From positions 895,083 to 959,082 of the forward strand of contig NC_019866.2 of assembly GCF_002234675.1 (NCBI RefSeq): 64,000 bases of DNA, read 5' to 3'. This DNA is from Oryzias latipes. Its lineage: Eukaryota > Chordata > Actinopteri > Beloniformes > Adrianichthyidae. The notes under the pieces were generated by a model. That model was not told where the DNA came from. It saw only the letters and a program-made list of their open reading frames with translations, and did no database searches. Made by a program: the position numbers and the translations under genes. This document shows, in pieces, positions 1 to 19,099 of the stretch. Every line of letters begins with the position of its first letter. Position 1 is the first letter of the stretch.

Positions 1-883
1 TTGACCCCGTGTCTCTGCGTTTCATCACCTGTCCTCGGTTTTACCTCTGGACAACGATGGCCTGTTGTTTCAAAACCAATGTGGAGCGTGTGCTGTGAAC
101 GTGCACGTCAGAAAAAAACCAGGAACGAGCTGCAGAGAACACAGAAGAGCAGAGCCTGTTTGGTTCTGACCCGGTTCTGCCAGCTGATCTCAGAGCTGCT
201 GGCTTTAGAACCACAGACCCGTTTTCTGGAGAGCAGCAGCTTTCACATCACTTCCATGAGGAACTGGATGCAGAAGAAGGACCTGAGAGCAGGAATGATG
301 CCACGACTAATGAATAAAAGCATCTGAAAAACTCAATGTGTGAAAGAACCAAACATGTTTAAACTGGGCTTTGAGTGATTTGATTGACAGCTGATAATTG
401 GCGTTCTCATGGTCATGGTCTTCTGAGGCACCAAAGAAGATCTTTGCTCTCCAAGAGAAGAAAGTGTTTCGCTGGTTTCACTGAACCAAAAGAAGGAGCA
501 GAACCTCCTGAAGGAGCTGAAAGGAGCTGAACATCAGACGTTTATCATGAAAATTCAGACGTAGATCAGCTGTTTCAGATCTGCTCAGGGCTTCTCTCCA
601 CGTCAACACAACCAAGGAGGAGTCTTCATCTGAACAGATCAGTGATGCAATGACCTGCTGGTCTGCTGACTCATGTTCAGTCCTGCTCAAAGGCTGCGTC
701 ATGCGCTAAAATTAGCTCTTCAGAACACAGCAACACGCCGAAGGTAGTTAATTCTGAGAATCTGAAGCCCCGCCCCACGTGACGCGTGGAGTGATGCCAT
801 TCAGACCGAAACCAAACCAGTCGGGTCGGTTCTGGTAGCTGAGAGAACTTCTCTGAACTCATGTCTGTTTGTTTTCTCTGCAG
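1..883. other. no gene seen; upstream or intron 1 of the protease gene
   Basis: I see no exon with convincing splice sites or protein similarity here. The first exon of the protease gene downstream, which should encode a signal peptide and end in phase 1, was not found. It may lie in this stretch or left of the window edge. Confidence 0.5.
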
Positions 884-7031
<6,148 letters not shown>

Positions 7032-7269
7032 GTCCAGACTCAATCGCCTGCACAGAAACCTCACTTCCGGGATGAAGCCCTTTCAGGAGACTTTTCTTCT
7101 CAAGACTCTTTCAGGTTTTGATTAACAGATGCTGAAAGTCTGTGAAGTTCAGACAAAAGGATTTCCTCTGTAAAATGGAGGAATCTGTTTATTTGAAGAA
7201 ATTCTTATTGTTTAAATATAAAAACATTCATCTATAATGAAACAACAATTTGTCAGCGATCCGAACCAA

Positions 7270-7275
7270 AATAAA
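7270..7275 (+). terminator. candidate poly-A signal of the protease gene
   Basis: AATAAA about 240 bases after the stop codon at 7029-7031. It is the first canonical hexamer downstream on this strand that I noticed. Confidence 0.5.
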
Positions 7276-9826
7276 TCCTGTTTTTACGTATTTTAAACAC
7301 TTTTAAATATTTTTCAAAATATTATCGACTAAAAAAACAAACTAGGGAGAAATGGTTCAAATTAACAGACACTTTTGTTTTTATACATTTAAATTTAAAA
7401 ATGTATCGTTTCATTAATTTATTGAAAACCAAACATAAAAGTGTCAAAAATACTGAAGTGTTCCTTAAAACTGAAACTGTGACTTTACTGGAATAAAAAT
7501 GTAACTCGGTTACTGACATCAATGACTTATAAAACTTCTGTGAATATTTACTTTTTTTAAAGAATTTTACTGCAAACACGTTTTCCATTAATTGTGTGTT
7601 CGGAGGCGGAGTTTAACCGGAAACCTCAGGAAGAGTTTAGAGGATTTCAAGTTTACATTTCTGAGAAAAAACCTGACATTTGAATTAAAGCCATGAAGTT
7701 AGTAAAGTTTAACATTTGACCTGAAAGACGTGACGATGAAGTTTCTGTTCTTTTAAACCTCCTCACCTTTTGATCTTCTTTCATTTCTTTCAAGCACTAA
7801 ATGAAATGTTTTGGGGGAAATTTATTTGTATTTATTGCATACAAACTATAAGCTCTGTCTTTGGGTCTTTATTACAATGAAAGAAATAAATGGCGTTTTC
7901 CTAATCTGTGTAGAGTTCATGGTGTGTTCAGGGTCACGCAGAATATTGGAAATCAGCACGACATTCAGCCTGAAGGCGGATTTGATGCTCAGGTTAACCA
8001 GAACAGACGGGCCTCAGCCTGACAGCAAGAACAACAAAGTCATCAAAACGTTCAAACATCTGTGAAAACTGATTCGTTTTAACCAGAAATAAATGTATGG
8101 ATGATGCAGTTTCACAGCACCATGGACTTTTTTATTTCCACCTTAACGTAGAGTCAGGGTCGGCCCCCAGACCCGTGATGATTCCTTTCCAAAGATAAGG
8201 TGTCAGCCTGCTGTGGAGGAAAGCTGCAGGAATGAGGAACTCAGTCCAAATGTTGACTCTTCACAGACCGCTGAGGGTCAGCAAAGCCGTGCAGGAACGC
8301 TTTGACAGACGCCGCAAGCTTTCAGCGTTAGCCCCAAATATACCGGACCGAAAAAAATTAAGAGTTCTGCAGGTTCTTCAAACTCTTAAAAAAGACTGAC
8401 TGATGAGTTCTGCAGGCGGCAGGAAGAACCAAAGGGCTTCATGTAAATCCTCCAGTGCTGTGAGGCAGTGAACCCTGCCGACCCCTAAAACACACGACCT
8501 GAACATGAAAAACACAACAACACACATTCCAACTCTGCTGTTTCACCGTCTGTCCGTTTACGGTGGCCGAGAGGTGCAACCAGAGGGACATTTGGATCCG
8601 TGGTCAGAAAAAAGAACACAATCTGGAAGACATCCCATCTGCTTCCCTTTTTGCAATCTTGTGTTTTCCTCGTTCTGTCGGACTGCAGACATCAGGCTGA
8701 ACGTTTTGACCCCCACATCAAACATCTTCCAGACAACAGGGACAGACGTCGCTGCCCCCTTGTTGGAAAGCCACGCCCCCAACCTGTGAGCGGGCTACAC
8801 AAATCCTGTCAATCAATCTTTTTGGTGAACAAGCTCCACCTACTTCTAATTGAGGCATTTGATTGGTCACTTTATAACTTTATTAACTTGAACTGCAGAA
8901 AAATATGAAAAACAATGAGGATTATCAAGAATATGTTTTTAAAAAAAGTACCGTATCCAGAACAGTTCTTCTGGAGTAGGTTGGCGTCGGTGTTCGGCAG
9001 TGTAGCCGCCATCAGTGTGTTGATGTGTGTGTGACTGGATGAAAGGGTCTGTGACTGTAAAGCACTTTGGGCCTTGAAGAAGGTAGAAAAACGCTACATA
9101 AGTATTCGCCATTTACCATTCTGACCAATAGAACAGCTGTTTATCTCTCTATCCCTTGTGCTATCTTAGATGACCCCCCCCCCTTCCATTGAGGTGTTCT
9201 CCCTACCATGACAAAGGTGGATAAAGGTGGAAAGATTTCATGTAATCCATGGACACCAGTGAAGATCACAAATCATTGAAGAAAAAAGGTTCAGAGCACT
9301 GTCTAGTGGGTCTAGATGACCCCACTCCCAACGTTAACGTGCCTAGGATAGAACAAGGGTTAATGAAGTCTATGGGATTTTGGATTCTGGGAGCCGCTTC
9401 CTGTTTGGAACGCTACGGGGGGCGGAGTCACTCATTCCAGTTCTCATTTACAATCACTGGTCCAACAACAACATGAGACATTTGTAATGTCCAGACAACA
9501 GACTATAGTTTAACAGACAGTCAGAACTTATTTCATGATTCTTTTCTCAAAGATCATTTTATTGACAGCGGCATGAAGGAAAGTTCTGGATCGAATTTGA
9601 CTTCATATTTCCTCAGAACTTTCGATCCCGTTTGGATCCCCGGATCGATCTCTGGAGGAAGTTCCGGGTTGGCTTTGAACGCGGCGTCGTTGTGAATCAC
9701 GTGGTGGGTTCTGATTGGCTGCTCAGCAGGAAGTGTCTCTGGGAGAGATGCGGGCTGAAAGCGCCCGGTTCCGGTCATTCCGGTTTCCTGGGTTTGCTTC
9801 GGTCCGTGTTCCCGCATCACTTGTGG
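7276..9826. other. intergenic, no gene; AT-rich then repeat-bearing
   Basis: 7.3-8.4 kb is AT-rich with no convincing exon. 8.76-9.48 kb is a family C repeat, containing an L2/SINE-type 3' tail near 8,990-9,120 (TGTAAAGCACTTTGGGCC). 9.6-9.83 kb becomes CpG-richer ahead of jmjd8 and contains a CACGTG E-box near 9,697, probably the jmjd8 promoter. Confidence 0.55.
8760..9480. repeat. dispersed repeat, family C, copy 1
   Basis: Matches 26,290-26,690 in inverted orientation: shared motifs include ATAGAACAGCTGTTTATCTC, GATTATCAAGAA/GATTATGAAGAA, and the block around TTCCTGTTTGGAA. No coding capacity seen. Likely a non-autonomous DNA transposon or SINE composite. Confidence 0.55.
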
Positions 9827-12800
9827 ATGGAAACCAGAACCGCGGCGGGGGTCCGGTTCTGGGTTCTGCTGGGTCTGGTTTCCCGCTTCGCTGGTCTGAA
9901 GGATGACGGAGGGGGTTGGTGAGTAGTTCACGGTCCATCTGGAAACAAGAGGTTTCATCTGCTTCTCCGTTAGTTTGAACAGAATATGTTAATATTTTGT
10001 CTAAGATGTAATTATTAACAATCTTTATAATTACATTTCCTGACCATAAATATCAGTAAACTAGCAGCTGCATGTTTACAGTTATCAGTTATGTTCTCCA
10101 CTTATTACAAAGGTTTTCTTAGTTACTAAAATATACATAAAGACCTAATAAAACTTTCACCTTTAAAATGTAAAACAAAAAAAGAAGCTGTCTTTTAAAA
10201 TACTAAATATATCTGTGTATCTATATATAAATATATCTATATCTATATATATAGATATAGATATAAATATGTATATAGTTATTATAAAGGCTAGACTACT
10301 ACTATGTATAAACATCTTCTTTTCGTTTTTAAATAGAAACAGTGACATAGTTTAAACTGAGCCGAGTGATTTTGGTTTAAAACACTAAGTTTGGTGCGGA
10401 GGAACCTCCAAGCAGCCTGTTGCCATGGTTACCGGCACACCAGGAGACGCCGTGACGTGTCTGTGTTCAGGTACGGCGAGTCCGACTTCAGGCTGGAGGA
10501 CGAGGGGCCCTGCAACCTGGACGTTCTGGACGCCTCTGAGCTGTCACACCAGCAGTTCCTGGACAGGTGAGTCTGTCAGACGCAGGTAAACAGCTGATCG
10601 TCCCTTTGTAACAACATGGAGCTCATTCCTGTTCCTGTAGGGATCACATACAGGGAGTTTCATACAGAGGAATACTTTTAAAATGGTAACTAAACATTTA
10701 TAATCCTAAATTAGGAAATGTTGTTTGACCTAAAAACTCTTAATTTGAAGTTTTCCTCTTAAATCTTAGTTTTCTAAATAAATGTGTATATTTTAGATGG
10801 AGTTTTAATGATGACCGCTGTTTACCGTCAGCGTTGTGTTGCTGCTGCAGCACAAACGGTTCAGAATGAGGAGAGCGTCCTGCGTTCCTGACTGATGGTT
10901 TGTTCCTGCAGGTACGCCTTCAGCCGCCCGCTCGTCCTCAGAGGACTCACGGATAACACGGTACGCCCTCGGTGTGGCGATGACGCTCTGAGCTGCGGTT
11001 AGGTGGAGGCGGTCAGCCTCCAACACGGTTCCCCTGGTCTGTGTTCGATTCCTGCTGTCGGTCAGGTCCTTCGGTGGTTCTGGGGAGGACCTTGCCCGTC
11101 CTTCTTCCGCGGTCCTGTTCTAGTGAAGCCCGTTGGGGTCCAGGCGCGTTCCTGCTGACGGACGGCGGTGGTTTCTGTGTTCCAGAGGTTCCGGCTGCTG
11201 TGCTCCAGGTCCAGCCTGCTCCGAGACTACGGCTCCCGCAGGGTGAAGCTGAGCACGGCGAACACCCACTCCTACAGGAAAGGTAGGCCGGCCCAGCTGC
11301 TGCTCCAGCAGGAGGTCCTGCAGAACCCGTCAGCCTCTCCTCTGTTCTAGTGGAGGTTCCCTTCCAGGAGTACGTGGACGTCCACCTGCGGCCGCAGTCG
11401 GCAGACGCCCTCGGCAGCGGTGAGCTCATCTGAAATAGTGATATTCTGTGTTCCTGATGAGTCATGCAGGTGAACAGTAGGGGGCGCTGTTGGAACACAA
11501 AACAGAAATCCTTCATCCTGTTTAAGCTGAAGTACAGAAAATAAATGAAAGTAAAACGGCTTTAAAGTCAACAGATCAAAACTGATCAAGACGATGACGT
11601 AAAAATATTCACCCGGAGGTTTTATGTCACTACAAGTTCATCAAAAAGTCAGAAACTTTCTGGACGAATCAGCTGCTGGAACATCTGAACCGACTGTGGA
11701 GGTCCTGGAAAACTTTGAAAACATTAAAGGTCCATCCATGAGTGGTCCGTCTAAGCAGGAGGAAGCAGAACCTCCGTCTGACCCGACACCTGCAGACCTT
11801 CACGTCCACACGCTGAAAAGCAGAGACGCTGCAGCCTGGTTGCCATGGTTACCGTCCTTTTGGTTCTGTTGCTCCCGCTGTGACCCGCATGGAACCGTCC
11901 AGCTCTGACGTTCTCCGTCTTCTCCTGCAGACACGCTCTACTTCTTTGGAGACAACAACTTCACGGAGTGGCAGAGTCTGTTCCAGCAGTACGAGCCGCC
12001 GCCGTACGTCCTGCCTCACACCAGCGGCGCCTACAGCTTCGGGATCGCAGGTCAGCATGTGCGCACATGCATATCTGCGTGCAAGTTTACTTACATGTAC
12101 ACACACCTGTGCTCACACACATGATGCGCTCACACAAACGCACGTGAACAAGCACACACATTCGTTAGCATACATACAGGTGCACACAAATGAATGCACA
12201 CACACACACACATGCAGGAGCAGCAGCTCTGTTGCCATGGAGACGACCGGCATCCCCGTTTTCTTCAGGTGCAGGAACCGGCGTGCCCTTCCACTGGCAT
12301 GGTGCGGGTTTCTCAGAGGTCATCTACGGTAGGAAGGTACGTTCACAACCCGCCGTCACGCTGGAGGTGGAGCGTGTGACGGTGGCGTCATTAGATTAAG
12401 AAAACGCATAGAAACAGAATCAGATTGGTCAAAAAACGGTGGAACGTGGCAAAGCGTTCCACCTGAAACCGTAAACTCCTCCGGTCCTGAACCTGACGTT
12501 TGGGCTTTAACGCTCGACCTTCAGGCGGTTCCTCCAGTCGGGTTCTGGTTTAGGCGCCGTTTCAAACACATGAATGTGAATCTGGTGGATCTAGGCAGAT
12601 CTGCGGAACATCCTCCTCTTCTGCTCCGCTGACGCACAAACGAAGCTCTGTGTTTGTCTCTGGTTTCCATGGAGACATCAGGGCGGAGCTCCGGCTGCAG
12701 AGAAAACTGCGTAAAAGTTCGGCTTCCTGAAGGCGGAGGAGCGTCGCCATGGCGACGGACCGATGCTGGAGGCCTGATGGGCTGCAGGGTTTGAGGGGAG

Positions 12801-13380
12801 ACCGGAGCGTTTCCAGGCTTTTTTCCTGTTTGTTGGGTTTCTGGATGTTTCTGTGGGAGCAGAAGCTTCACTTTACGGCTTTTATCATTTCAGGCTCTTT
12901 GAAAACAAACTGAAGCTTCCAAACGTTCATGAATGGGAACTTTAGCAGCAGCTGTTTTCCGTGTGTGTGGACGTTTTAGCCGTTATAAGAAGACTTTATT
13001 TCTGTGTTTCATTTACAATGGAAGCAGTGATTCAGTGATTCATTGAGGTTCTGTTAAACACAGCAGACCTTTAAACCGGTTCTTCCACACAGCGCTGGTT
13101 CCTCTACCCGCCGGAAAGCCGGCCTCACTTCCACCCAAACCGCACCACCCTGTCCTGGCTGACGGAGACCTACCCCCACCTGCCGGAGGACGAGGCTCCG
13201 CTGGAGTGCACCATCCGGCCTGGAGAGGTGGGGCCGAAGGTGAAGTTCTGCTGTGAGAACGCAGCCGGATGATCCTCAGCTGGGCTGCTGTTTCCTCAGG
13301 TGCTGTTCTTCCCCGACCGATGGTGGCACGCCACCCTCAACCTGGACACCAGCGTCTTCATCTCCACCTTCCTCGGCTGA
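9827..13380 (+). CDS. jmjd8: JmjC domain-containing protein 8
   Basis: Nine exons: 9827-9918, 10471-10566, 10912-10960, 11186-11282, 11351-11419, 11931-12050, 12269-12336, 13093-13227, 13300-13380. Together they give 268 residues, close to the human 264. The first 25 or so residues are hydrophobic (FWVLLGLVSRF), fitting the signal peptide of this endoplasmic-reticulum luminal family. The JmjC fold is recognisable through TLYFFGDNNFTEW, the metal-site segment FHWHGAGFSEVIYGRK (His183 and His185), RWFLYPP, and PDRWWHATLNLDTSVFISTF (His252). As in the mammalian protein, the usual HxD/E pair reads HWH, so demethylase chemistry should not be assumed. The family is linked to TNF/NF-kB signalling and protein folding in the ER. 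The poly-A signal lies 98 bases past the stop. The neighbour on the right is convergent. Confidence 0.95.
10200..10275. repeat. AT-rich microsatellite in jmjd8 intron 1
   Basis: Runs of ATATCT, ATATAG and ATAA, partly self-complementary. A simple sequence repeat within the 552-base first intron. Confidence 0.8.
12055..12220. repeat. degenerate CA-rich repeat in jmjd8 intron 6
   Basis: Imperfect CA and CACACATG dinucleotide tract between exons 6 and 7, including a run ACACACACACACACATG near 12,197-12,213. Confidence 0.75.
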
Positions 13381-13477
13381 GCTCCGCCCCCTCTGACGCT
13401 GCTGACTGAAGCGAGCGCTTTCCCAGCTGTGACCTTTGACCTGACAGCCTGTTTGACCTCATGAATGTCGTGTGAAA

Positions 13478-13483
13478 AATAAA
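13478..13483 (+). terminator. poly-A signal of jmjd8
   Basis: AATAAA 98 bases beyond the jmjd8 stop codon. The convergent protease-like gene has its stop at 13,595, so the two 3' ends are only about 110 bases apart. Confidence 0.75.
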
Positions 13484-13594
13484 ATTGAACAGGAAGTCTG
13501 GTGGAATCCAGAAGTTTCACTTTTATAGGTTTAGATTTGTGTTTTAATTCTCAGAAAGCTGTTTTTTGGTTCCTCATGGCGTCACAGACGGCCC

Positions 13595-15553
13595 TCAGAA
13601 GACAAGCGCCATGGCGGCCAGCAGTGAGAACATGGCGATGAAGGGAGAGGTTCTGCTGGCAGAGCTCCAGAAGTAGACGTACCCCGGCTGCTCCTCTCCG
13701 GTGTGATAGTTGATCCAGGTCTGGTACCTGGACACTCGAGTGTAGACTCCTGGGTAATCTGGATACCCGCAACCGGTGACGAAGCTCGCCACTCCGGCCT
13801 GGATCCACCTGTTGCCGTAAGAAACCACCAGAGGGCCTCCGAAGTCTCCCTGCACACAGACGTGTTTGTTAGACAGCTGAGGATGTGGCTGCAGCTGCGC
13901 CTGCAGCAGCTCATGTTCCTGCGCCTGCAGCAGCTCATGTCCCTGCACCTGCCCCTCTCACCTCGCAGAAGCCTTTGCCCCTGAAGTCCGGCCCGGCACA
14001 CATCATCCTGGTTGGTGACCTTGCCGGTGCCGTAGGCGGCGTTACACTGAATGTTGGACACGATCGGGACGCTGACCTGCTGCAGCCGCTGAGGGGGGGG
14101 CAGAGGCGCTGGAGAAGGAAACACCATCAGTGAAGACTCCGACAGGTGGAGATGCTCAGGTGTGAAAGGTTGAAAAAAGAAGAATGAAGTTACAAAACAT
14201 GACATTTCCGCTGGATACGGTTGAAAACCCCAAATATTTCTCTCAAAAGCTGCTCAGGAGACGCAAACCTGCCGTCACAGAAAAATCTGATTCATCTCAG
14301 AGCTGCTAAATCTACACAGAGAAATGAAAGTGTTTTCATTTAAAAAAAAAAAAGTTGGTTTAAAGAGCCCCCCCCCATGTTTTCATCCACTATCAATTTT
14401 TCAAAAGCTTAGAAATGCAGCTGTAATAATAAGTTTATGGATTTCCTCCATCATCAGAAAAATGCCACCAGAAAACGCTAAAAACACCCAAAACCTTTCT
14501 TCAGGTGGATCTTCAGTCGGGTTTGGAGCATCGATTTGGACTGAGGATGGTTCTGGAACCTGAACTGCTTTCTGCTCAACTCCTGCAGCTTTGTGTTAAA
14601 TCAAACTTTGTTTTAAATGTTATTTTAAATTCCTCTCTTCCTCTGAAAGGAGAAAGAAATGTCTTTCTTCTTAGTCGCACGGCTCCCCCTGCTGGTCATT
14701 GTGGGGAATGCAGCGCGCCAGCAGCTGCAGTTTTCACACCAGTTTGATTTTTCTATTGACAAAGATCTGTCAGATCAGCTGTTTCCGGGACAGGAGCGGG
14801 GCGTTTTTCCTCACCGTTGGTCTGGGGGGCCCCCCACCCGGTGACCCAGCAGCTCAGCCCGTCCACGAAGAAGCTTCTCTTGGCCGCCAGACACACGGGT
14901 CTGATGTAATCGGTGAAATTCACCGGGGATGACAGCCTCAGCAGCGCCAGGTCGTTCTTGTGCGTTCCTGGGTCGTAGTCGGGGTGTTTGATGACCTTTG
15001 ACACCCAGCGCATCACCTCATGCAGGTTTGGGCCCATCTGGGTGTCTCGCCCGAGGAAGACGACCACGTCTGCGTCACTGGAAGCCAAACATGCAGACTT
15101 CAGACACCAGAGGAGGCTCCACACGGCCTTCACCTGTGCGGCGGCTGTCTGCTGACCTGGACAAACACCTGGCGGCGGTCAGGACCCACCGCCTGCTGAT
15201 CAGGGAGCCCCCACACAGGGTAGAGTTGTTGTGCACGCTGGCCTGCCAGGGCCACACCCCCGCAGGAGCATCCTCGCCTCCTATGATCCTGGTGTGAGGC
15301 TTCCTGAGCGGCGCCGTGCCGCACACTGCAGGCCAGACACGAGGACAAGCTTACAGCAGGGCCCCGCCCCCAAACGTTTGCAAACAAGAAGAGAAGAAGA
15401 AACCGACCGTCCGTCTGAGCCAGGCATCCTGAGGAAGAAAACACGCCTTCAGGTCAGATCTGACAGGTGAAGAAGACTCTGCTGTCTCTCTGTTGGACCG
15501 TGAGGCTCACCTGAGAGCGAGAACCACAGCAAGACCAGCGGCGCCGCCTTCAT
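13595..15553 (-). CDS. trypsin-like serine protease homologue, catalytically dead and frame-disrupted (probable pseudogene)
   Basis: Six exons on the minus strand: 15511-15553 (signal peptide [14 protein letters not shown]), 15408-15428 (21-base microexon), 15157-15325, 14815-15077, 13962-14108, 13595-13849. All have AG and GT borders. It parallels the protease at 0.9-7 kb (activation site [13 protein letters not shown] with its Asp). Three key sites are changed. The catalytic His is Arg (TAARC). The catalytic Ser is Phe (GDFGGPL). The specificity Asp appears to be Gly. Exon 5 is one base longer than its phase allows, within about 14,000-14,012, so the last exon falls out of frame. Without that base the segment would read NQMMCAG like the paralogue. 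The hydrophobic tail and all splice sites persist. It may be a recent pseudogene; alternatively it is a pseudoprotease with a one-base sequencing error. The residue changes argue against an active enzyme either way. Confidence 0.8.
14330..14510 (+). repeat. partial family A repeat in an intron of the protease homologue
   Basis: The stretch CATCAGAAAAATGCCACCAG followed by AAAACGCTAAAAACA matches the family A tail at 58.49 kb (TCGTTAGAAAAATGCTACTAG, then AAAACG). Only the tail portion is preserved. Confidence 0.45.
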
Positions 15554-15589
15554 CCTGTCAGAAAAGGAGGAGCTTTTTACCTCACTGAG

Positions 15590-15860
15590 TTCTTGTCAAC
15601 TCCACATAGTTTCAGTACTTTCACGCACAGACTGTTGAAAGGATCTATACTGTGCAAAATCAACTTTTTGAGCGTCTAAGCCGTATTTTGATCCATTTCT
15701 GAGTTTTCCTCTAAAACGCTGCTCTCTGAGCACCAGCCCCTCCCAATCCATGAGAACCGCCCCTTCCAGGAAGAGTCCGCACTGCCAGCTCCGCCCCCAG
15801 GCTAATAGACACGCCCGCTTTCTCTGTGGAGCTAGTGGGGATCGGCTAAGCAGTTTCCTT
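15590..15860 (+). repeat. dispersed repeat, family B, copy 1
   Basis: Contains GAACCGCCCCTTCCAGGAAG followed by AGTCCGC, and further on GACACGCCCGCTTTCTC. Both recur in reverse complement at 63,715-63,965 in the same order. No coding capacity. Confidence 0.6.
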
Positions 15861-17129
15861 TTTTTATGAACATCCATCTTTGCAAAAGTTCATACGTATG
15901 TTTTGGTGGGAGAACCTCAGACACGCTGCTGAGGCCGGTTCTAGGATGACGTCATGGAATGGGCGGCACCCACACGGAGAGGAAGGCGGAGCCTCAGAGA
16001 TCGAGGCGTCTTACTCCCGGGTAGAGAAAGGTTTAAGAAAAGCAGGATTTAGACTGCAATATGGAGGTCACCACTAGAGGGAGTCTCAGAGATGCTAATG
16101 TGCTGGTTGGGCAGAACCGGGTCAGGTGTGTGAACCGGGTCGGTGTTTCCTGCCATCACATCAGTCACAAACCTGTCTTCTGTGTGTGAACCCAAAGGCT
16201 GAGCTGACGGCGCCCCCTTCTGGATTAAGACCAGGGATTAGGATTCCGCTGTGAAGGTTCAGATCAGTCCAGATTATGGCGGGAAAACTGCAAAAAGAAA
16301 GACACAGAAAATGTTAGCCTTTAAAGGGGCGGGGCTTAACTCACCCTCAGCTCCTGTTGGCTCCAGACTCCAGACTCCTCGCTGCGTTTTCAGAGCCAGC
16401 ATGACGGTTGTGTTTTCAGACAAAACCACCAGAACAGCAGCTTGTTGTCTGTTTAAACAGAAGAACAGAGGCGGACTGCGACTCTGTTTCTGTGCGGACG
16501 ACCTCGACTTCAACTCAGTTTTTACTGAAAAAGTTTCATTCCTGTTTGAAGTTTCAGACAAACCTGCTGCTGGAAAAGAGAGGAAAACAATCAAACTCCT
16601 TCAGGAAAGATCAAAACTGTTCAGTTCAGCCAAATGTGCTGAGAAACTCTGTGTTTTCTAGAATATTTGACAGAACAAAATGTAGATTTTTTTATAATAG
16701 AATTCAGTTTTCCTTTTCTTCTAACTTTTCTACCAAGACAAAACATGACAGGACGAGCATCTGTCGTCATCGCTCTTCCTCTGATGAAGATCAAACGCAC
16801 AAAAAATACTTTGTCACGGCAAAAAGGGAGAAGTTTGGACTCACCTGCAGACAGTTTTCACCCAAACACCTGAAGGCTCTGCGAGAGGCGGGAACACGAG
16901 ACCACCTGACGTCAGGGGGCAGAAACACACTGAGCATGCTCAGTGCACCTGAAAGGACAGAGGGCTGAAGTGACCCCAACGGGGGGGGTCACTGATTGGA
17001 CAGTTTGTGGTTATACAGACGCACAACAAACTATAGAGGAGAAAGAGGAACAAAGTTCATTTCAAGTCTTTTATCTCATTTTCAGCCGTTTTAACTGAAA
17101 CCTGAAGAACACAAACACACATGATCATT

Positions 17130-17300
17130 TTTTTTCTTTTTCGTTTACTTTATTTATCCCTCAATGGGGAAATTCTTCTCCGCATTTGACCCATCCCCTG
17201 GGGGAGCGGTGAGCTGCAACTGAACTGCGCTCGGTAGGCAGTGGCATTAAGGGCCTTGCCTAAGGACCCTCAAATCCTTAGGCAAGACCCTCATTTTCAT
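17130..17300 (+). repeat. dispersed fish repeat, family not named
   Basis: Contains ATTTATCCCTCAATGGGGAA, TTCTCCGCATTTGACCCATC, GGGGAGCGGTGAGCTGCA and TTAAGGGCCTTGCCTAAGG. I recognise this sequence type from many teleost genomes, but I cannot name its family reliably. Confidence 0.5.
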
Positions 17301-19061
17301 CCAACAACAAACACACACCTGATGACACACCGGTTACACACATGACACTCCTGGAAAATCTGCTTTTTTCCTTAAACCTCGGGATTAAAACACATTCAGG
17401 TCTAAACAGAGGAGAAAACCGGGTGTTTTCCTTTCATCGGCCACAAACAACAGGGGGCTTTTATTTTGGCAGGGAGCCTGCGTGACCTTTACTCTGAAAG
17501 GGCAACCCAAACAACAACAGAAGTGTTCACTGTCTCACTGCAGCATATCTGTGGTGAACACTGGATCATGAGGTCAAAGGTTAAACAGGTAAACCAGCAG
17601 CTGCAGGCTGCGCACGTGTCCACCAGAGGGCGCTAGAAGAGACTTCCATTCAGAAAACAATGGATTGACAGGGGAACAGTTAAACTTTAATGTGCATCTC
17701 ATTTTCTTAACAAATTGCATTTGATATATTTTTGTCTTTTTGCTGAACTTAATTTCCGAATTCATCATTTTAACAAACAAAAACTATTAGCTGCTGTTGT
17801 TCTGACCTCAGCGACCAAACAAAAACCCAGAAAATACTTCATAAAAAATGAAAACAAACGACAGTTTCTGATAAAAGTGTAAATTTTAATTAGTTCTACA
17901 TCCTCAGGCTAACATGTGATGAACAGGATTCCCGTGAATCCAGTTGATTAAAGAGAAACCCTCTGAAGGCAGATCTGCTGTGGTGACGGACAGCTCTCCG
18001 GTTTGCATAGTTTGATCCCCAGAGGTTCCGTTACCCCGCTGGGTTTGTGAAAGTGCAAACCGCTCCGGGACCTCCAGCCTCAGCGGGGAACATGAGCGCC
18101 ACCATGAGGCGCTGCGTCACGGTTCTGTGGACCCGAAGGTGTTTATGAGGCTCCGCCTCCAAAGACAGCAGGACATGAAGTATGGCAGCCCTAAAAGTCC
18201 AAAACTATGGGGGAAATATAACTGGAACTAAAGGGGAAAATTCAAATGTAATTCTTTTAAACTAATATCTAAATGTAAAATGTGAAAGATGTAAAGTTTG
18301 TAACCTAATTATCTTAGACATGTTGTTTTTATAGTGATCTTTTTAAAATTCAATGTATATTAAGACTTTTGTCTTTTTATTTTATTTTTCAAACATTTTT
18401 TAAACATTTACTATTTTTGATGCCGTTTTGTTTCCTGGTTGTTTGACTGAGTTTCCTGCTGAATCCCTAAATGACTGCAGACGTCTGAACAGGAAGTGGA
18501 TGGATTTGGGTTTGAGCAAAGGAGCTGAAGCTGCAGAGGAGCCGGCGGCGCCGGCGGCGGCGGGCTGCTCCGCTTCACGCCTCATCCAACGTGATGAATT
18601 AAGCACCACAGCTGTAGAAAGTGGTTAGAAATTCAAAAAGCCTTTTGGAAGTTTAGGTGTTTGTGTGAGAATCCGTGTTTTCTGTTTGTCAGATTTAAAC
18701 GTCATTTTCAATTCTTTGTTTCAGTTTAATGGATTTATTTTTGAATTTTAGTTCATTTTGTCATTTATCACCATTTTAAATGTTAGAGTTTTTCTTCCTT
18801 CGTCTTAGAAATGTTTTCAGTTTTATTTATTTTTTAAACTTTCTGATGATTTTTCAGCTGATTGTGATTTTTGTGTGTTTGTGTGCATCTATATGTCTGT
18901 GTGTGTGTGTGTTTGTGTGTTTTACACTCCATTGGGGTCTCAGTAGAGAAAGCGTTCAGACTGTGTGAAGCAGAGGTGATGAAGATGAGACGCTGGCCTT
19001 CATCTTTTCTCTAAACTGAAAAATGGCCGACATGGAGGCCGATCCATAAAGGAGCTCTGGG

Positions 19062-19099
19062 ACAAACAAACAAACAAACAAACAAACAAACAAACAAAC
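19062..19099. repeat. AAAC tetranucleotide microsatellite
   Basis: About nine perfect units just past the 3' end of the capn15 coding region, probably in its 3' UTR. Confidence 0.85.

Noticed and set aside
10163-10348. Minus-strand frame rich in Ile and Tyr
   Set aside because: It covers the AT microsatellite in jmjd8 intron 1.
18400-18640. GC-rich patch as a possible exon or promoter
   Set aside because: It is a CCGGCGG run of about 40 bases with no splice sites or protein similarity, and its surroundings are AT-rich.
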